The notes: generated by a model not told the origin, from the sequence alone. Positions 34,330 through 43,894 are shown, counted from the first letter of the stretch. The stretch is 64,000 bases of DNA from DATGUP01 sp035301265 (GCA_035301265.1 DATGUP010000013.1:1-64000), one strand, 5' to 3'. Numbers and translations are program-made.

Positions 34330-34932
34330 ATGAGAGTGTTGTTTGTTTGTACGGGGAATACATGTCGCAGTCCCATGGCTGAAGCATGGCTTAAAAAGAG
34401 ATGTCCAAATGTTGAGGTACAATCAGCCGGTATTTTTGCGGCAAAAAATGTGAGAGCGAACGAATATGCGATCCAATCGCTAAAGGAACAAGCTATTTCT
34501 CTCGACCATCGTTCACAGCCTGTTACAAAACGGCTATTGCAATGGGCCGATATTGTCCTGACTATGACAACGCAGCACAAACAGTCGCTTATCATGCAAT
34601 ATCCCGACTTTCAAGATAAGTTTTTTACACTAAAAGAATACGTCTCTGAAGCCGATAAAGCCGTATGGGACCGTTTGAAAAAACTGTATGCCGATTATGA
34701 AGAAAAACGGGTGTTATTCATCCGCGAAAACGAACATAAAATGGATCGTGCGGTCCTGGAAAAAAAGCTTCAAGACCATTTGCAAAACGAGTGGCAAGAA
34801 ATCGAGCGGTTGGAGAGTATGCTGACGAGCTATGATATTTCCGACCCATTTGGCGGCGATTTAGACGTTTATCGAGAAACATTGGAAGAAATTGGTAAAT
34901 ATGTTGATTTATTAGTAGAAAAAATAACATAA
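34330..34932 (+). CDS. ywlE: Protein-arginine phosphatase with a helical insertion
   Basis: A low-molecular-weight phosphatase that reverses McsB arginine phosphorylation. The loop VCTGNTCRSPMAEA has the nucleophile Cys7 and Thr11, the residue that sets phospho-arginine preference. The protein has 200 residues against about 150 in B. subtilis. Between FTLKEYV (to residue 105) and the general-acid motif DPFGGD (172-177) lie 66 residues instead of about eight. They are strongly charged and helical, rich in Glu, Lys, Leu and Arg. ATG 34330 follows GGAGG; the frame is open back to 34291 without support. Family and position are secure; the role of the insertion is unknown. Confidence 0.9.
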   Translation: MRVLFVCTGNTCRSPMAEAWLKKRCPNVEVQSAGIFAAKNVRANEYAIQSLKEQAISLDHRSQPVTKRLLQWADIVLTMTTQHKQSLIMQYPDFQDKFFTLKEYVSEADKAVWDRLKKLYADYEEKRVLFIRENEHKMDRAVLEKKLQDHLQNEWQEIERLESMLTSYDISDPFGGDLDVYRETLEEIGKYVDLLVEKIT

Positions 34933-34958
34933 CCATCTAAAAAGTCAGGGGATGTAAA

Positions 34959-36251
34959 ATGAAGAAAACATATCGTTTCAGTCTGCGTATTAAACTCATG
35001 TTATTTACAACCGTTCTGGCTTTCGTTACGTATTCAGTCAGTGCATTTTTTCTCTATATCGTCTATGATATCGTGTCGGCATATTGGGCCGTATCGATTG
35101 AAGTTTTTACTGTGCTAACACTCCTACTTGGCATCATTTGGTCTGGAATTCTCGCATTTTTAGCTGCTCGCTTTTTAACGAAACCATTGGAAAAATTGGA
35201 ACGTGTTGCATCGGATGCTGCCAGCGGGAATTTGCATCAGTCCATCGATATCCATACATCGGATGATGAAATTCGCTCTCTTGGTTTAGCTTTCGATGCG
35301 ATGCTAAAAAACTTGCGGAATATGGTGGCTAATATCGAAGCTCATTTTGCTCATACGAATCAAACCGTCATTGATATGCGCACGGCTTCGCATGATGTGG
35401 CGCAATATTCTGAAGCGATCGGCGTCTCCATTGCTGATATTTCCCGCGGTGCTGAAAACGCATCAGAAGCCATTCAACATACGGTAGAAGCTGTTGAGAA
35501 AGCGACGGAACTGGCCGAAAACGTTCAAGAAAAAGCATCCGGATCCCGAAAAAAGTCGCAGACGATGTTAGAAACATTACATTACGGGGAGAATGTCGTC
35601 AATCAACTCGTTCAAGGGATTCAGCAATTAGCGAAAAATCAAGAAAGCTCGCTCGCTGATGTTAATCGATTAAACGACAATGCCAAACAAGTCGAATCGA
35701 TTACTACAATGGTCGGCGATATCGCTGAACAGACGAATTTACTTGCTCTGAATGCTTCCATCGAAGCAGCGAGAGCCGGCGAACATGGGAAGGGATTTGC
35801 TGTTGTAGCCGAAGAAGTTCGCAAGTTGGCCGATGAAAGTACCCAAGCTGTCCAACGCATTTCTGAATTAATCTCGTTGATTCAGGACGATGTCAAACAA
35901 GTTGTGACAAATATTAATGATAATGTCACAAAAGCCAATCAAGAGGCTGAAAGCGGATCTGAGGCAAATGTAGCCATTGAAGAGATGGCCCGCTCTGTGG
36001 AAGATGTTGCAGGCGAAATTGATGCGATTTCTAAACTCGTCGATGAACAGATGACATCCATCCGGTCAACGGCTTCGCAATCGCAAGAAGTCGCTGCTGT
36101 AGCTGAAGAAACATCGGCTGGGGCTGAGGAAGTCAATGCTTCGATTCAAGAGCAGGCGGGAACCGTAGAAAAAGTTGAACGTTTGGCACATGATTTGGAA
36201 AGACAAGCGCACAATTTGAATAGACAGATTCAACAGTTCAAGCTGTCTTAA
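34959..36251 (+). CDS. Methyl-accepting chemotaxis protein with minimal outside loop
   Basis: A 430-residue chemoreceptor. Two membrane helices (about 11-40 and 46-71) are separated by only a few residues, so there is almost no extracellular ligand domain. A HAMP domain (from FLTKPLEKLERVASDAAS) and a full cytoplasmic signalling hairpin follow, with the tip IAEQTNLLALNASIEAARAG. Such receptors usually sense membrane or energy state or an internal signal; this is inference. ATG 34959 follows AGGGGATG. It lies between ywlE and rpiB, an insertion relative to B. subtilis. Confidence 0.9.
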   Translation: MKKTYRFSLRIKLMLFTTVLAFVTYSVSAFFLYIVYDIVSAYWAVSIEVFTVLTLLLGIIWSGILAFLAARFLTKPLEKLERVASDAASGNLHQSIDIHTSDDEIRSLGLAFDAMLKNLRNMVANIEAHFAHTNQTVIDMRTASHDVAQYSEAIGVSIADISRGAENASEAIQHTVEAVEKATELAENVQEKASGSRKKSQTMLETLHYGENVVNQLVQGIQQLAKNQESSLADVNRLNDNAKQVESITTMVGDIAEQTNLLALNASIEAARAGEHGKGFAVVAEEVRKLADESTQAVQRISELISLIQDDVKQVVTNINDNVTKANQEAESGSEANVAIEEMARSVEDVAGEIDAISKLVDEQMTSIRSTASQSQEVAAVAEETSAGAEEVNASIQEQAGTVEKVERLAHDLERQAHNLNRQIQQFKLS

Positions 36252-36279
36252 CAAAACGATGATGAAGAGGTGTATAGAC

Positions 36280-36720
36280 ATGAAAGTGATTTTAACCTCC
36301 GACCATGCCGGCATGACGATTAGACGTGAAATCGGCCAGCTGCTCGAGGAGATGGGCATTGATTATGAGGATACCGGCTGTGATTGTCAAACATCGGTTG
36401 ATTATCCTGACTACGCGCTTCCAGCTGCCGAACGGGTGGCAAACGGGGAATTTGATCGGGGTATTTTCATCTGCGGCACTGGTATCGGCATGTCGATTAC
36501 AGCGAATAAAGTAAAAGGCATCCGCTGCGCCCTCGTTCATGATGTTTACAGTGCTCGCTTAACGCGTTTGCATAACGATTCAAATGTTTTGGCAATGGGT
36601 GAGCGCGTTATCGGACCGGGATTGGCGCGAGAAATTGCCAAGGAGTGGCTGACGACCGATTTTGATGGTGGGCGGCACGCCAATCGGGTTAACAAAATCG
36701 CATCGTACGAAGGTCAATAG
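36280..36720 (+). CDS. rpiB: Ribose-5-phosphate isomerase B
   Basis: Interconverts ribose 5-phosphate and ribulose 5-phosphate. The 146 residues show the RpiB/LacAB motifs SDHAGMTIR, GCDCQTSVDYPDYA and the phosphate-binding ICGTGIGMSI, with RLTRLHNDSNVLAMG near the end. ATG 36280 has GAAGAGGTG upstream; ATG 36259 is in frame but lies before it. It corresponds to B. subtilis ywlF. The following B. subtilis gene ywlG is missing here: glyA comes next after 132 bases. Confidence 0.94.
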   Translation: MKVILTSDHAGMTIRREIGQLLEEMGIDYEDTGCDCQTSVDYPDYALPAAERVANGEFDRGIFICGTGIGMSITANKVKGIRCALVHDVYSARLTRLHNDSNVLAMGERVIGPGLAREIAKEWLTTDFDGGRHANRVNKIASYEGQ

Positions 36721-36852
36721 CCTATTACAGCATGTTTAAATCGTCCTTTACAAAAGCAAGATGCATATAAGTAGTCGTGCTAAAATGGCCACGCCATATG
36801 GCTGCAAGCAATCTTTATCCATCAACATATGTAGTCGCGAAGGAGGATTTAT

Positions 36853-38088
36853 ATGGAACATGTCCAACAGGCCGATCCAGCTTTATATGAAGCCATTACG
36901 AATGAAAAGAAGCGCCAGCGGGAAAAAATCGAATTGATTGCTTCGGAAAATTTTGTCTCAGAAGCCGTTATGGAAGCGATGGGCTCAGTCCTTACGAATA
37001 AATATGCTGAAGGCTATCCGGGCAAACGTTATTATGGTGGTTGCGAGCATGTTGATGTCGTTGAAAACCTTGCCCGCGATCGCGCAAAGGCATTGTTCGG
37101 GGCTGATCACGCCAATGTTCAGCCGCATTCGGGTGCTCAGGCGAATATGGCTGTCTATTTCTCCATTCTCGAATCCGGTGATACAGTGCTCGGGATGAAT
37201 TTAAACCATGGCGGCCATTTAACCCACGGCAGCCCGGTCAATTTCAGCGGTAAGCTTTACCATTTTGAAGAATATGGAGTCGATAAAGAAACCGAGCAGC
37301 TCGATTATACCGCTGTTTTAAAAAAAGCAAAAGCCGTTAAACCTAAGCTCATTGTAGCAGGTACGAGCGCTTATTCGCGCACGATCGATTTTTCTAAGTT
37401 CCGCGAAATCGCCGATCATGTTGGGGCTTATTTAATGGTTGATATGGCGCATATCGCTGGGCTGGTCGCAGCGGGGTTGCATCCGAATCCAGTACCCTAT
37501 GCCGATTTTGTGACGACAACGACCCATAAAACGTTGCGTGGGCCGCGTGGCGGTATGATTTTATGCAAGGAGAAATTTGCCAAACAAATCGACAAAAGCG
37601 TCTTTCCCGGATTGCAAGGCGGCCCGCTCATGCACGTGATTGCCGCCAAGGCTATGTGCTTTAAAGAAGCGCTCTCTGATGAGTTCAAAGCTTATTCCGA
37701 ACAGATTATCGCTAATGCCAAAGCATTGGCCGAAGCACTTCGTAAAGAAGGCATCCGCATCGTTTCCGGTGGAACGGATAATCATTTAATATTGCTCGAT
37801 GTGACACCACTTGGATTGACGGGGAAAGATGCGGAAAAAGTCCTCGATGATATCGGCGTGACAACGAATAAAAACACGATTCCGTTTGATACAGAAAGCC
37901 CTTTTGTGACAAGTGGTATACGCGTCGGGACAGCAGCGGTCACAACACGTGGCTTTAAAGAAAAAGAGATGCAGGAGATCGCTGAGATAATATCAACGAC
38001 GCTCAAAAATCATGAGGATGAAACGGTTCTGCAAAAGGTAGCGGAACGTGTCACGGCTTTGACCGAAAAATTTCCATTATATACATGA
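36853..38088 (+). CDS. glyA: Serine hydroxymethyltransferase
   Basis: A PLP enzyme turning serine and tetrahydrofolate into glycine and methylene-THF, the main source of one-carbon units. The 411 residues include IELIASENFVS near the N-terminus and TTTHKTLRGPRGG with the PLP-binding Lys226. ATG 36853 has GAAGGAGG upstream. The gene is followed by its own terminator. I did not find a convincing PurR box in its 132-base leader. Confidence 0.97.
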   Translation: MEHVQQADPALYEAITNEKKRQREKIELIASENFVSEAVMEAMGSVLTNKYAEGYPGKRYYGGCEHVDVVENLARDRAKALFGADHANVQPHSGAQANMAVYFSILESGDTVLGMNLNHGGHLTHGSPVNFSGKLYHFEEYGVDKETEQLDYTAVLKKAKAVKPKLIVAGTSAYSRTIDFSKFREIADHVGAYLMVDMAHIAGLVAAGLHPNPVPYADFVTTTTHKTLRGPRGGMILCKEKFAKQIDKSVFPGLQGGPLMHVIAAKAMCFKEALSDEFKAYSEQIIANAKALAEALRKEGIRIVSGGTDNHLILLDVTPLGLTGKDAEKVLDDIGVTTNKNTIPFDTESPFVTSGIRVGTAAVTTRGFKEKEMQEIAEIISTTLKNHEDETVLQKVAERVTALTEKFPLYT

Positions 38089-38094
38089 TGAAAC

Positions 38095-38123
38095 GAGCTC
38101 CTTTTTAAACGGGAGCTCTTTTT
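38095..38123 (+). terminator. glyA terminator
   Basis: GAGCTCC (38095-38101) pairs with GGAGCTC (38112-38118), followed by five Ts. It begins six bases after the stop codon. Confidence 0.85.
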
Positions 38124-38177
38124 AGTACGATTTGGCAAAGCGGGTAGGCCAATACAACTCAAACCACATTTTTCAAC

Positions 38178-38206
38178 TTGAATCTGAGTTAGTTTTTCTG
38201 TACAAT
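38178..38206 (+). promoter_or_regulatory. upp promoter
   Basis: TTGAAT (38178-38183), 17 bases and TACAAT (38201-38206). A good sigma-A promoter 38 bases before the start codon. Confidence 0.8.
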
Positions 38207-38243
38207 TTACAGGATGCAATCAATAGATAGGAGTGAACAGGAA

Positions 38244-38873
38244 ATGGGACAGGTCCATGTTCTCGATCATCCGCTCATTCAACATAAATTGACATACATA
38301 CGGGACAAGCGAACGGGTACAAAGGAATTTCGCGAACTTGTTGATGAAGTAGCTATGCTCATGGCTTTTGAAATTACACGAAACTTACCGCTTCAAGAAA
38401 AAATGATTGAAACCCCCGTTATGGAAGCAAAAGCAAACGTACTCGCTGGAAAGAAGATCGGCCTGATTCCTATATTGCGCGCTGGGCTCGGTATGGTTGA
38501 TGGCATGCTGAAGCTCATCCCCGCTGCTCGCGTTGGACACGTCGGTTTGTACCGCGATCCGGAAACATTACAACCGGTTGAATATTACATAAAATTACCG
38601 TCTGATATTCACGAACGCGAACTGATCGTCATTGATCCGATGCTTGCGACCGGTGGTTCAGCTAACGATGCCATCCATTCGCTGAAAAACCGCGGTGCCA
38701 AACAAATTCGTCTCATGTGTCTTGTCGGGGCTCCTGAAGGCGTTGAAATGATTCATAACGAGCATCCGGATGTCGATATTTATTTAGCAGCGCTCGATGA
38801 TAAACTTGATGAGAAAGGATACATTATTCCGGGACTCGGTGATGCTGGTGACCGATTGTTCGGAACAAAATAG
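38244..38873 (+). CDS. upp: Uracil phosphoribosyltransferase
   Basis: Salvages uracil to UMP with PRPP. The 209 residues equal the B. subtilis length. The PRPP-binding loop is DPMLATGGSA, and the uracil-binding C-terminus reads GYIIPGLGDAGDRLFGT. ATG 38244 follows AGGAGTGA; the frame is open to 38214 but the ribosome site decides the start. There are only about 40 bases to wecB, so the two are probably cotranscribed. Confidence 0.97.
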   Translation: MGQVHVLDHPLIQHKLTYIRDKRTGTKEFRELVDEVAMLMAFEITRNLPLQEKMIETPVMEAKANVLAGKKIGLIPILRAGLGMVDGMLKLIPAARVGHVGLYRDPETLQPVEYYIKLPSDIHERELIVIDPMLATGGSANDAIHSLKNRGAKQIRLMCLVGAPEGVEMIHNEHPDVDIYLAALDDKLDEKGYIIPGLGDAGDRLFGTK

Positions 38874-38912
38874 ACGGCTATGACAATGCTTAAAGGATGT
38901 GAACACAAGCAG

Positions 38913-40034
38913 ATGACCAAACGCATTAAAGTCATGACTGTTTTTGGGACACGGCCGGAAGCGATCAAAATGGCACCGCTCGTTCTCGAATTGAAAAAAC
39001 GCACCGATCAGTTTTTGCCGATTGTTGTCATAACAGCCCAGCATAGAGAAATGCTCGATCAAGTGCTTGATATTTTTGGAATCACGCCGGATATTGACTT
39101 AAATATTATGCGACAAAAACAAACAATCGCCCAAATTACAACACGAGTTTTGACGGGTCTTGACGATGTGCTCAAAACGAAAAAGCCCGATATCGTTCTT
39201 GTTCATGGCGATACGACGACAACTTTTGCCGCTTCACTCGCCGCCTTCTACAACCAGATCCCTATCGGTCATGTTGAGGCTGGTTTACGAACAGGGAATA
39301 AATATTCACCGTATCCGGAAGAGATGAATCGGCAGCTGACCGGTGTCATGGCTGATTTACATTTTTCTCCAACGGAAACGGCTAAACAGAACTTGCTTGC
39401 AGAAAATAAACCAATCGAACGCATTGTGGTAACGGGTAATACAGCGATCGATGCCTTAAAAACGACGGTTGATACCCATTACTCACACCCTGTTTTAGAA
39501 ACTATCGGCAATAAGCGACTTGTGCTTGTGACGGCTCACCGTCGGGAAAACCTTGGCTCCCACATGGAGCAGATGTTTCGCGCTATCAAACGGCTTGTCG
39601 AAACACACGATGATATCTGTGTCGTCTACCCTGTCCATTTAAACCCGCTCGTCCGCCAAACCGCAAGCGTAATTTTAGGTGGCAATGATCGCATTCAATT
39701 GATCGAGCCGCTCGATGTTGTCGATTTCCATAACTTCGCCGCTAGATCGCATCTTATTCTAACTGACTCAGGCGGTGTTCAAGAGGAGGCCCCATCGCTT
39801 GGTGTACCGGTTTTGGTCCTTCGCGATACAACAGAGCGTCCTGAAGGGATCGAAGCGGGAACGTTGAAACTGGCAGGGACGGATGAGGAGACGATTTTTC
39901 ATCTAGCGGATGAACTGTTGTCGAATCCAATCGCGCATGAACAAATGGCGCGAGCTGTCAATCCGTATGGTGACGGTGAAGCCTCGCGCCGCATTGCCGA
40001 TTCGATCGTTCATTATTTTAAAAATAAAGGATAG
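38913..40034 (+). CDS. wecB: UDP-N-acetylglucosamine 2-epimerase (non-hydrolysing)
   Basis: Interconverts UDP-GlcNAc and UDP-ManNAc, supplying ManNAc for teichoic acid linkage units or other surface glycans. The 373 residues align from end to end with B. subtilis MnaA as I recall it: KVMTVFGTRPEAIKMAPL, GHVEAGLRTGNKYSP, LTDSGGVQEEAPSLG and GTLKLAGTDEE. I chose ATG 38913 by that likeness; ATG 38880 is in frame, and neither has an ideal ribosome site (AAAGGATG lies 16 bases before 38913). Its place between upp and the ATP synthase operon differs from B. subtilis but is common in other bacilli. Confidence 0.93.
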   Translation: MTKRIKVMTVFGTRPEAIKMAPLVLELKKRTDQFLPIVVITAQHREMLDQVLDIFGITPDIDLNIMRQKQTIAQITTRVLTGLDDVLKTKKPDIVLVHGDTTTTFAASLAAFYNQIPIGHVEAGLRTGNKYSPYPEEMNRQLTGVMADLHFSPTETAKQNLLAENKPIERIVVTGNTAIDALKTTVDTHYSHPVLETIGNKRLVLVTAHRRENLGSHMEQMFRAIKRLVETHDDICVVYPVHLNPLVRQTASVILGGNDRIQLIEPLDVVDFHNFAARSHLILTDSGGVQEEAPSLGVPVLVLRDTTERPEGIEAGTLKLAGTDEETIFHLADELLSNPIAHEQMARAVNPYGDGEASRRIADSIVHYFKNKG

Positions 40035-40064
40035 ACGGGATTCAGCTTGGCTGAGTCCCGTTTT
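40035..40064 (+). terminator. wecB terminator
   Basis: ACGGGATTCAGC (40035-40046) pairs with GCTGAGTCCCGT (40050-40061), 12 pairs including one G-U, and is followed by TTTT. It starts directly after the stop codon. Confidence 0.85.
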
Positions 40065-40165
40065 GATTTGGCCTCCTTTGCTATGTTTTGCCTGCCTTCT
40101 GCATCTTTTTCCATGGTCCACACATACTACTAAAAGATATGCAAAATTAAAGGAGTCCCGCTTGT

Positions 40166-42373
40166 ATGCGTTTCATATATTGTCTTATTCTCATTAGTCT
40201 ATTGATAATGTGGAGTCACCCGACATTTGGTCATGCACAATCACAATCAGCTGATACCGAGGCGATCATTATTGAGGTGGAAGGTGATCCTAATAAACAT
40301 CAATCTTACATACAGAAGCACCATCCATTTGTCGAAGTTGTTCAGACGTTCAATATGCTATTCAACGGCCTTGCTCTAAAAGGTGAGCCGGAAAAACTCG
40401 CTAAACTCACTTCATTGGATTTTATCAAAGCGATCCATCCCGTTCGAACGTATAAAGCGTTAGCACATGATGAGTCGATTGATTTATCATCTTTTGTATC
40501 AGAACCTGATGTAGCTCCGTTGACACTGCCTGCGATGCTGAATAAAACGCCTTATACAGGTAAAGGCGTTAAAGTAGGTGTTATTGATACAGGCATCGAC
40601 TACAACCATCCGGACTTAGTGGCTAACTATCGAGGAGGTTATGACCTCGTCGACCTCGATGATGATCCAATGGAAACCGATGCGACACAAGGAATGCCGA
40701 CAATTCACGGAACACATGTTTCTGGCATTATCGCTGCGAATGGAGAAATGAAAGGCATCGCTCCGGATGCGGACATCTATGCGTATCGAGCGCTTGGTCC
40801 GGGGGGATCGGGTTCGTCGGTACAAGTGATCGCTGCGCTTGAACGTGCGGTACAGGATGACGTTGATATCATAAATTTATCTTTAGGAAACGCGGTTAAT
40901 GGGCCGGATTATCCAACAAGCATCGCGGTGAACCGTGCGATTGATAGGGGCGTTGCCGTTGTTATAGCCAATGGAAACGATGGGCCAGATGATTGGAGCG
41001 TCGGCTCACCAGCAACGTCTCCTAAAGCATTTGCCGTCGGAGCGACACAGATGCCGCAAAGAATTCCGTATCTTTATGCACCAAAGCATGATAGACAAAT
41101 TAGCCTCACTCCCATGCTTGGTGCCGAGCCGTGGGATTTAGAAAAAGATTATCCTATCGCAGAGTGTACGGGCGAAGAAGAAGCGGTGGTAGGAAAGATT
41201 GCTTTGCTGCAACGTGGAGATACCCCATTTCATACATTAGCTAAGCAAGCGGAAAACAATGGGGCTGTTGCCGCACTGATCGTCAACAACGAAGATGAGT
41301 CCTTTCAAGGTTCCGTCGAGCATGAATCCGATCCCGTCACCATTCCGGTTGCATCGATTTCCAAGGCAGATGGAAAATGGCTTTTAGAAAACATGGCAGA
41401 TGAGCCAACCATTTTAGAAACAGCTTATCATACAAAAGACACAACCATTGCCGAGTTTAGCTCACGCGGTCCCGTGACGATGAATTGGGATATCAAACCG
41501 GATATCACCGCTCCGGGATCCGATATCGTCAGCACCGTTCCAGGAGGTTATCAAGCCTTGCAGGGAACGAGCATGGCTGCTCCGCATGTCGCAGGTGCCA
41601 TTGCTCTTTTAAAAGAAGCTCGGCCCGATTGGACTAATGAACAAATCGTCGGCGCTCTTAAAACAACTGCTCAGCTTTTAAAAAATGAAGAAGGCGATCT
41701 TCTAGAGCCGATAACACAAGGGATGGGAACGATTCGTCCGGCGAAAGCTGTGCATACAAATACGATTATTCATAATCCATTATTATCCTACGGTAAAATC
41801 GATTCGTATCGGCAAACGAAGACCATCGACATAACGATTGAAAATACGACAAATACGCCGCAAACATATACGTTTGATGTTCCTAAAAAAACACCGGGTT
41901 TAAGCTGGCACCTTCCTCAATCGTTTACATTAAAAGCAAAGGAACGAAAAACGGTACCACTTGCGCTCGCCATCACAACCCAACCGCTCGATAAAGGAAT
42001 CCATCAAGGATGGTTGACACTCCGTGATGATCGCAATACGTACCGTTTACCTTATCTGTTTATCAATAAAGCAGCGGATTATCCGAAAGCTATGGGACTG
42101 GAATTCAGTTTAAAACCATTAGCAGACGATACGTATGTTTATCAGTTTTATTTAACCGAATCAGTCAAACGCATCGATGTGCATTTATATGATGCGGATA
42201 CGCTCATCTATGATCGCTCGCTTCTGCATTTTAAAGATGTCGCTTCAGGAATGCATGAAGGAGAGCTCCCGAAAGCGGATATCGGCGAGCCCGGCATATA
42301 TAAAGCATTGATCACCTTGGAACTCGACGATGGCACATATGCGAGTGAAGAAAGCATCATTCATATTGAGTGA
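40166..42373 (+). CDS. Secreted Vpr-like subtilisin-family serine protease
   Basis: A 735-residue extracellular protease precursor. It has a signal peptide (about 1-23), an I9-type propeptide (about 30-95), and an S8 catalytic domain with Asp141 (VIDTGIDYNHPD), His181 (HGTHVSG) and Ser469 (GTSMAAPHVAG). A PA domain is inserted between His and Ser at about residues 330-410 (GKIALLQRGDTPF). The C-terminal ~200 residues look like Ig-type beta domains. This is the architecture of B. subtilis Vpr. ATG 40166 follows AAAGGAGTCCC. It stands alone between wecB and the atp operon and is not part of the conserved order. Confidence 0.9.
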   Translation: MRFIYCLILISLLIMWSHPTFGHAQSQSADTEAIIIEVEGDPNKHQSYIQKHHPFVEVVQTFNMLFNGLALKGEPEKLAKLTSLDFIKAIHPVRTYKALAHDESIDLSSFVSEPDVAPLTLPAMLNKTPYTGKGVKVGVIDTGIDYNHPDLVANYRGGYDLVDLDDDPMETDATQGMPTIHGTHVSGIIAANGEMKGIAPDADIYAYRALGPGGSGSSVQVIAALERAVQDDVDIINLSLGNAVNGPDYPTSIAVNRAIDRGVAVVIANGNDGPDDWSVGSPATSPKAFAVGATQMPQRIPYLYAPKHDRQISLTPMLGAEPWDLEKDYPIAECTGEEEAVVGKIALLQRGDTPFHTLAKQAENNGAVAALIVNNEDESFQGSVEHESDPVTIPVASISKADGKWLLENMADEPTILETAYHTKDTTIAEFSSRGPVTMNWDIKPDITAPGSDIVSTVPGGYQALQGTSMAAPHVAGAIALLKEARPDWTNEQIVGALKTTAQLLKNEEGDLLEPITQGMGTIRPAKAVHTNTIIHNPLLSYGKIDSYRQTKTIDITIENTTNTPQTYTFDVPKKTPGLSWHLPQSFTLKAKERKTVPLALAITTQPLDKGIHQGWLTLRDDRNTYRLPYLFINKAADYPKAMGLEFSLKPLADDTYVYQFYLTESVKRIDVHLYDADTLIYDRSLLHFKDVASGMHEGELPKADIGEPGIYKALITLELDDGTYASEESIIHIE

Positions 42374-42779
42374 GCGCTTTGATGGCGGCTGCTAATGTCG
42401 TTTTCTGTCGAAAATTCATAAAAATGTCACTATCACTATGGGAAATAAATCTTTTATAATGGTCTGTAGGTTGATATAGAAAAGTAGCTACCGTTCCCTA
42501 TTCAATGCTATAATCGTAGTATCATACGTTTATGGGGGAACATTAAACCGATTGACAATATAGTCAGCCTATTGGTAAACTGATTGAGTGTGGAATGATA
42601 AGGTTTTCATAGTTGTTTTTCTACATATGCTCCATGACTTCAGCCGCCGTTTTGTGATAAACATTGAGGAGTTATAAATGTTGGTGGACGAGCAAGATGG
42701 TTTATACAAAGCTAGACGGTTGTTTAATCCAAGAACTTCGCATAAACTTATTGTATAATAGAGTTTAGGGAGACAGAGC
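42374..42779 (+). other. Upstream region of the atp operon
   Basis: No firm gene. An extended -10 (TGCTATAAT, TATAAT at 42509-42514) and a second TATAAT (42754-42759) close to atpI suggest two transcription starts, both with poor -35 boxes. A 26-codon open frame at 42678-42758 has a good ribosome site (TTGAGGAG) and ends inside the second -10. It resembles nothing I know and could be a leader peptide or chance. I do not see the atpZ gene that precedes atpI in some Firmicutes. Confidence 0.5.
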
Positions 42780-43151
42780 ATGTCGAATTATAAACGTATG
42801 ACTATCCGTCAGCGCAAATGGATGATCTATCTTCTCGCCATCTTAGTGCTTGGGATCGGCTTTACACCATATACGCAAGTCTTTTCCGGGCTGCTATTAG
42901 GGGCGGTTGCGAGTTTCTACAACCTATGGCTGTTGCAAAAGAAAATTGCTGATTTTACCGAAGCGATTGTTAAAAAGCAGCGCAGCGGTATTGGTACTAT
43001 TTCTCGATTTGCAACGGCAGCACTCGCGATTATGATTGCTATTTATTTTGAAGAACATTTTCATCTTCTTGCTGTCGTCATTGGGTTAATGACGTCTTAT
43101 GTGATTGTTATGCTTGATTTTTTTATCCATAGAAAAAGCATTAACGTTTGA
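42780..43151 (+). CDS. atpI: ATP synthase subunit I
   Basis: A 123-residue membrane protein with four hydrophobic helices, the assembly or ion-supply factor at the head of many atp operons. It helps c-ring formation and has been linked to magnesium supply. It is weakly conserved; recognition rests on size, helix pattern (MIYLLAILVLGIGFTPYTQ) and place before atpB. ATG 42780 follows AGGGAG. Its stop is 17 bases before the atpB start. Confidence 0.9.
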   Translation: MSNYKRMTIRQRKWMIYLLAILVLGIGFTPYTQVFSGLLLGAVASFYNLWLLQKKIADFTEAIVKKQRSGIGTISRFATAALAIMIAIYFEEHFHLLAVVIGLMTSYVIVMLDFFIHRKSINV

Positions 43152-43168
43152 AAAGAGGTGAAACAAGG

Positions 43169-43894
43169 GTGGAGCATGAAGCGCCAATCGTTGAGAATGC
43201 GTTTGGCATCCCAGGGCTTGATTTTAATTTAGCGAATGTCTTAATGATCGCTATTTGTTCAGCTATTGTTTTCTTCTTCTGTGTATGGGCAAGCCGTAAA
43301 TTGCAGATGAAGCCAACCGGGATGCAAAATTTCATGGAATGGGTCGTTGACTTTGTCAAAGGTATGATCAACGACACGATGGACTGGAAAACAGGTAAGG
43401 TGTTCCTTCCATTAGGACTCACCTTGATCACTTACATCTTAGTCGGCAATTTGGCAGGCGTGGCAACCGTCGGTATCTTCGGTGATGAACTATGGTGGAA
43501 ATCACCGACTGCCGATGCAACGTTAACGTTGACATTATCCGGCATGGTTATTGTGTTGACCCATTATTATGGCATTAAAACACAAGGGGTAAAAAACTAT
43601 CTGAAAGGATTTATAAGCCCGGTTAAAATCATGTTGCCGTTTAAGATTATTGAGGAATTTACAAACACGTTAACATTAGGGTTGCGTCTATTTGGAAATA
43701 TTTACGCTGGAGAAGTATTGCTGTCGCTTTTAGTCGGGCTGGCAACAAGTGCCGTACCGTTTGGATTCCTTTTTGCCGCCGTTCCGATGATGGCATGGCA
43801 AGCATTCAGCATTTTTATTGGCGCCATTCAGGCATTTATTTTCACGATATTGACAATGGTCTACTTGTCGCATAAAGTGAGCAGTAATCATTAA
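43169..43894 (+). CDS. atpB: ATP synthase F0 subunit a
   Basis: The stator channel subunit that passes ions to the c ring. The 241 residues form five to six helices; the essential Arg is in LTLGLRLFGNIYAGE. It starts at GTG 43169 (VEHEAPIVENAFG), with AGAGGTGAAA upstream; the frame extends to 43148 but begins within the atpI stop. The last helices (GAIQAFIFTILTMVYLSHKV) are typical of Bacillus. Confidence 0.95.
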   Translation: MEHEAPIVENAFGIPGLDFNLANVLMIAICSAIVFFFCVWASRKLQMKPTGMQNFMEWVVDFVKGMINDTMDWKTGKVFLPLGLTLITYILVGNLAGVATVGIFGDELWWKSPTADATLTLTLSGMVIVLTHYYGIKTQGVKNYLKGFISPVKIMLPFKIIEEFTNTLTLGLRLFGNIYAGEVLLSLLVGLATSAVPFGFLFAAVPMMAWQAFSIFIGAIQAFIFTILTMVYLSHKVSSNH

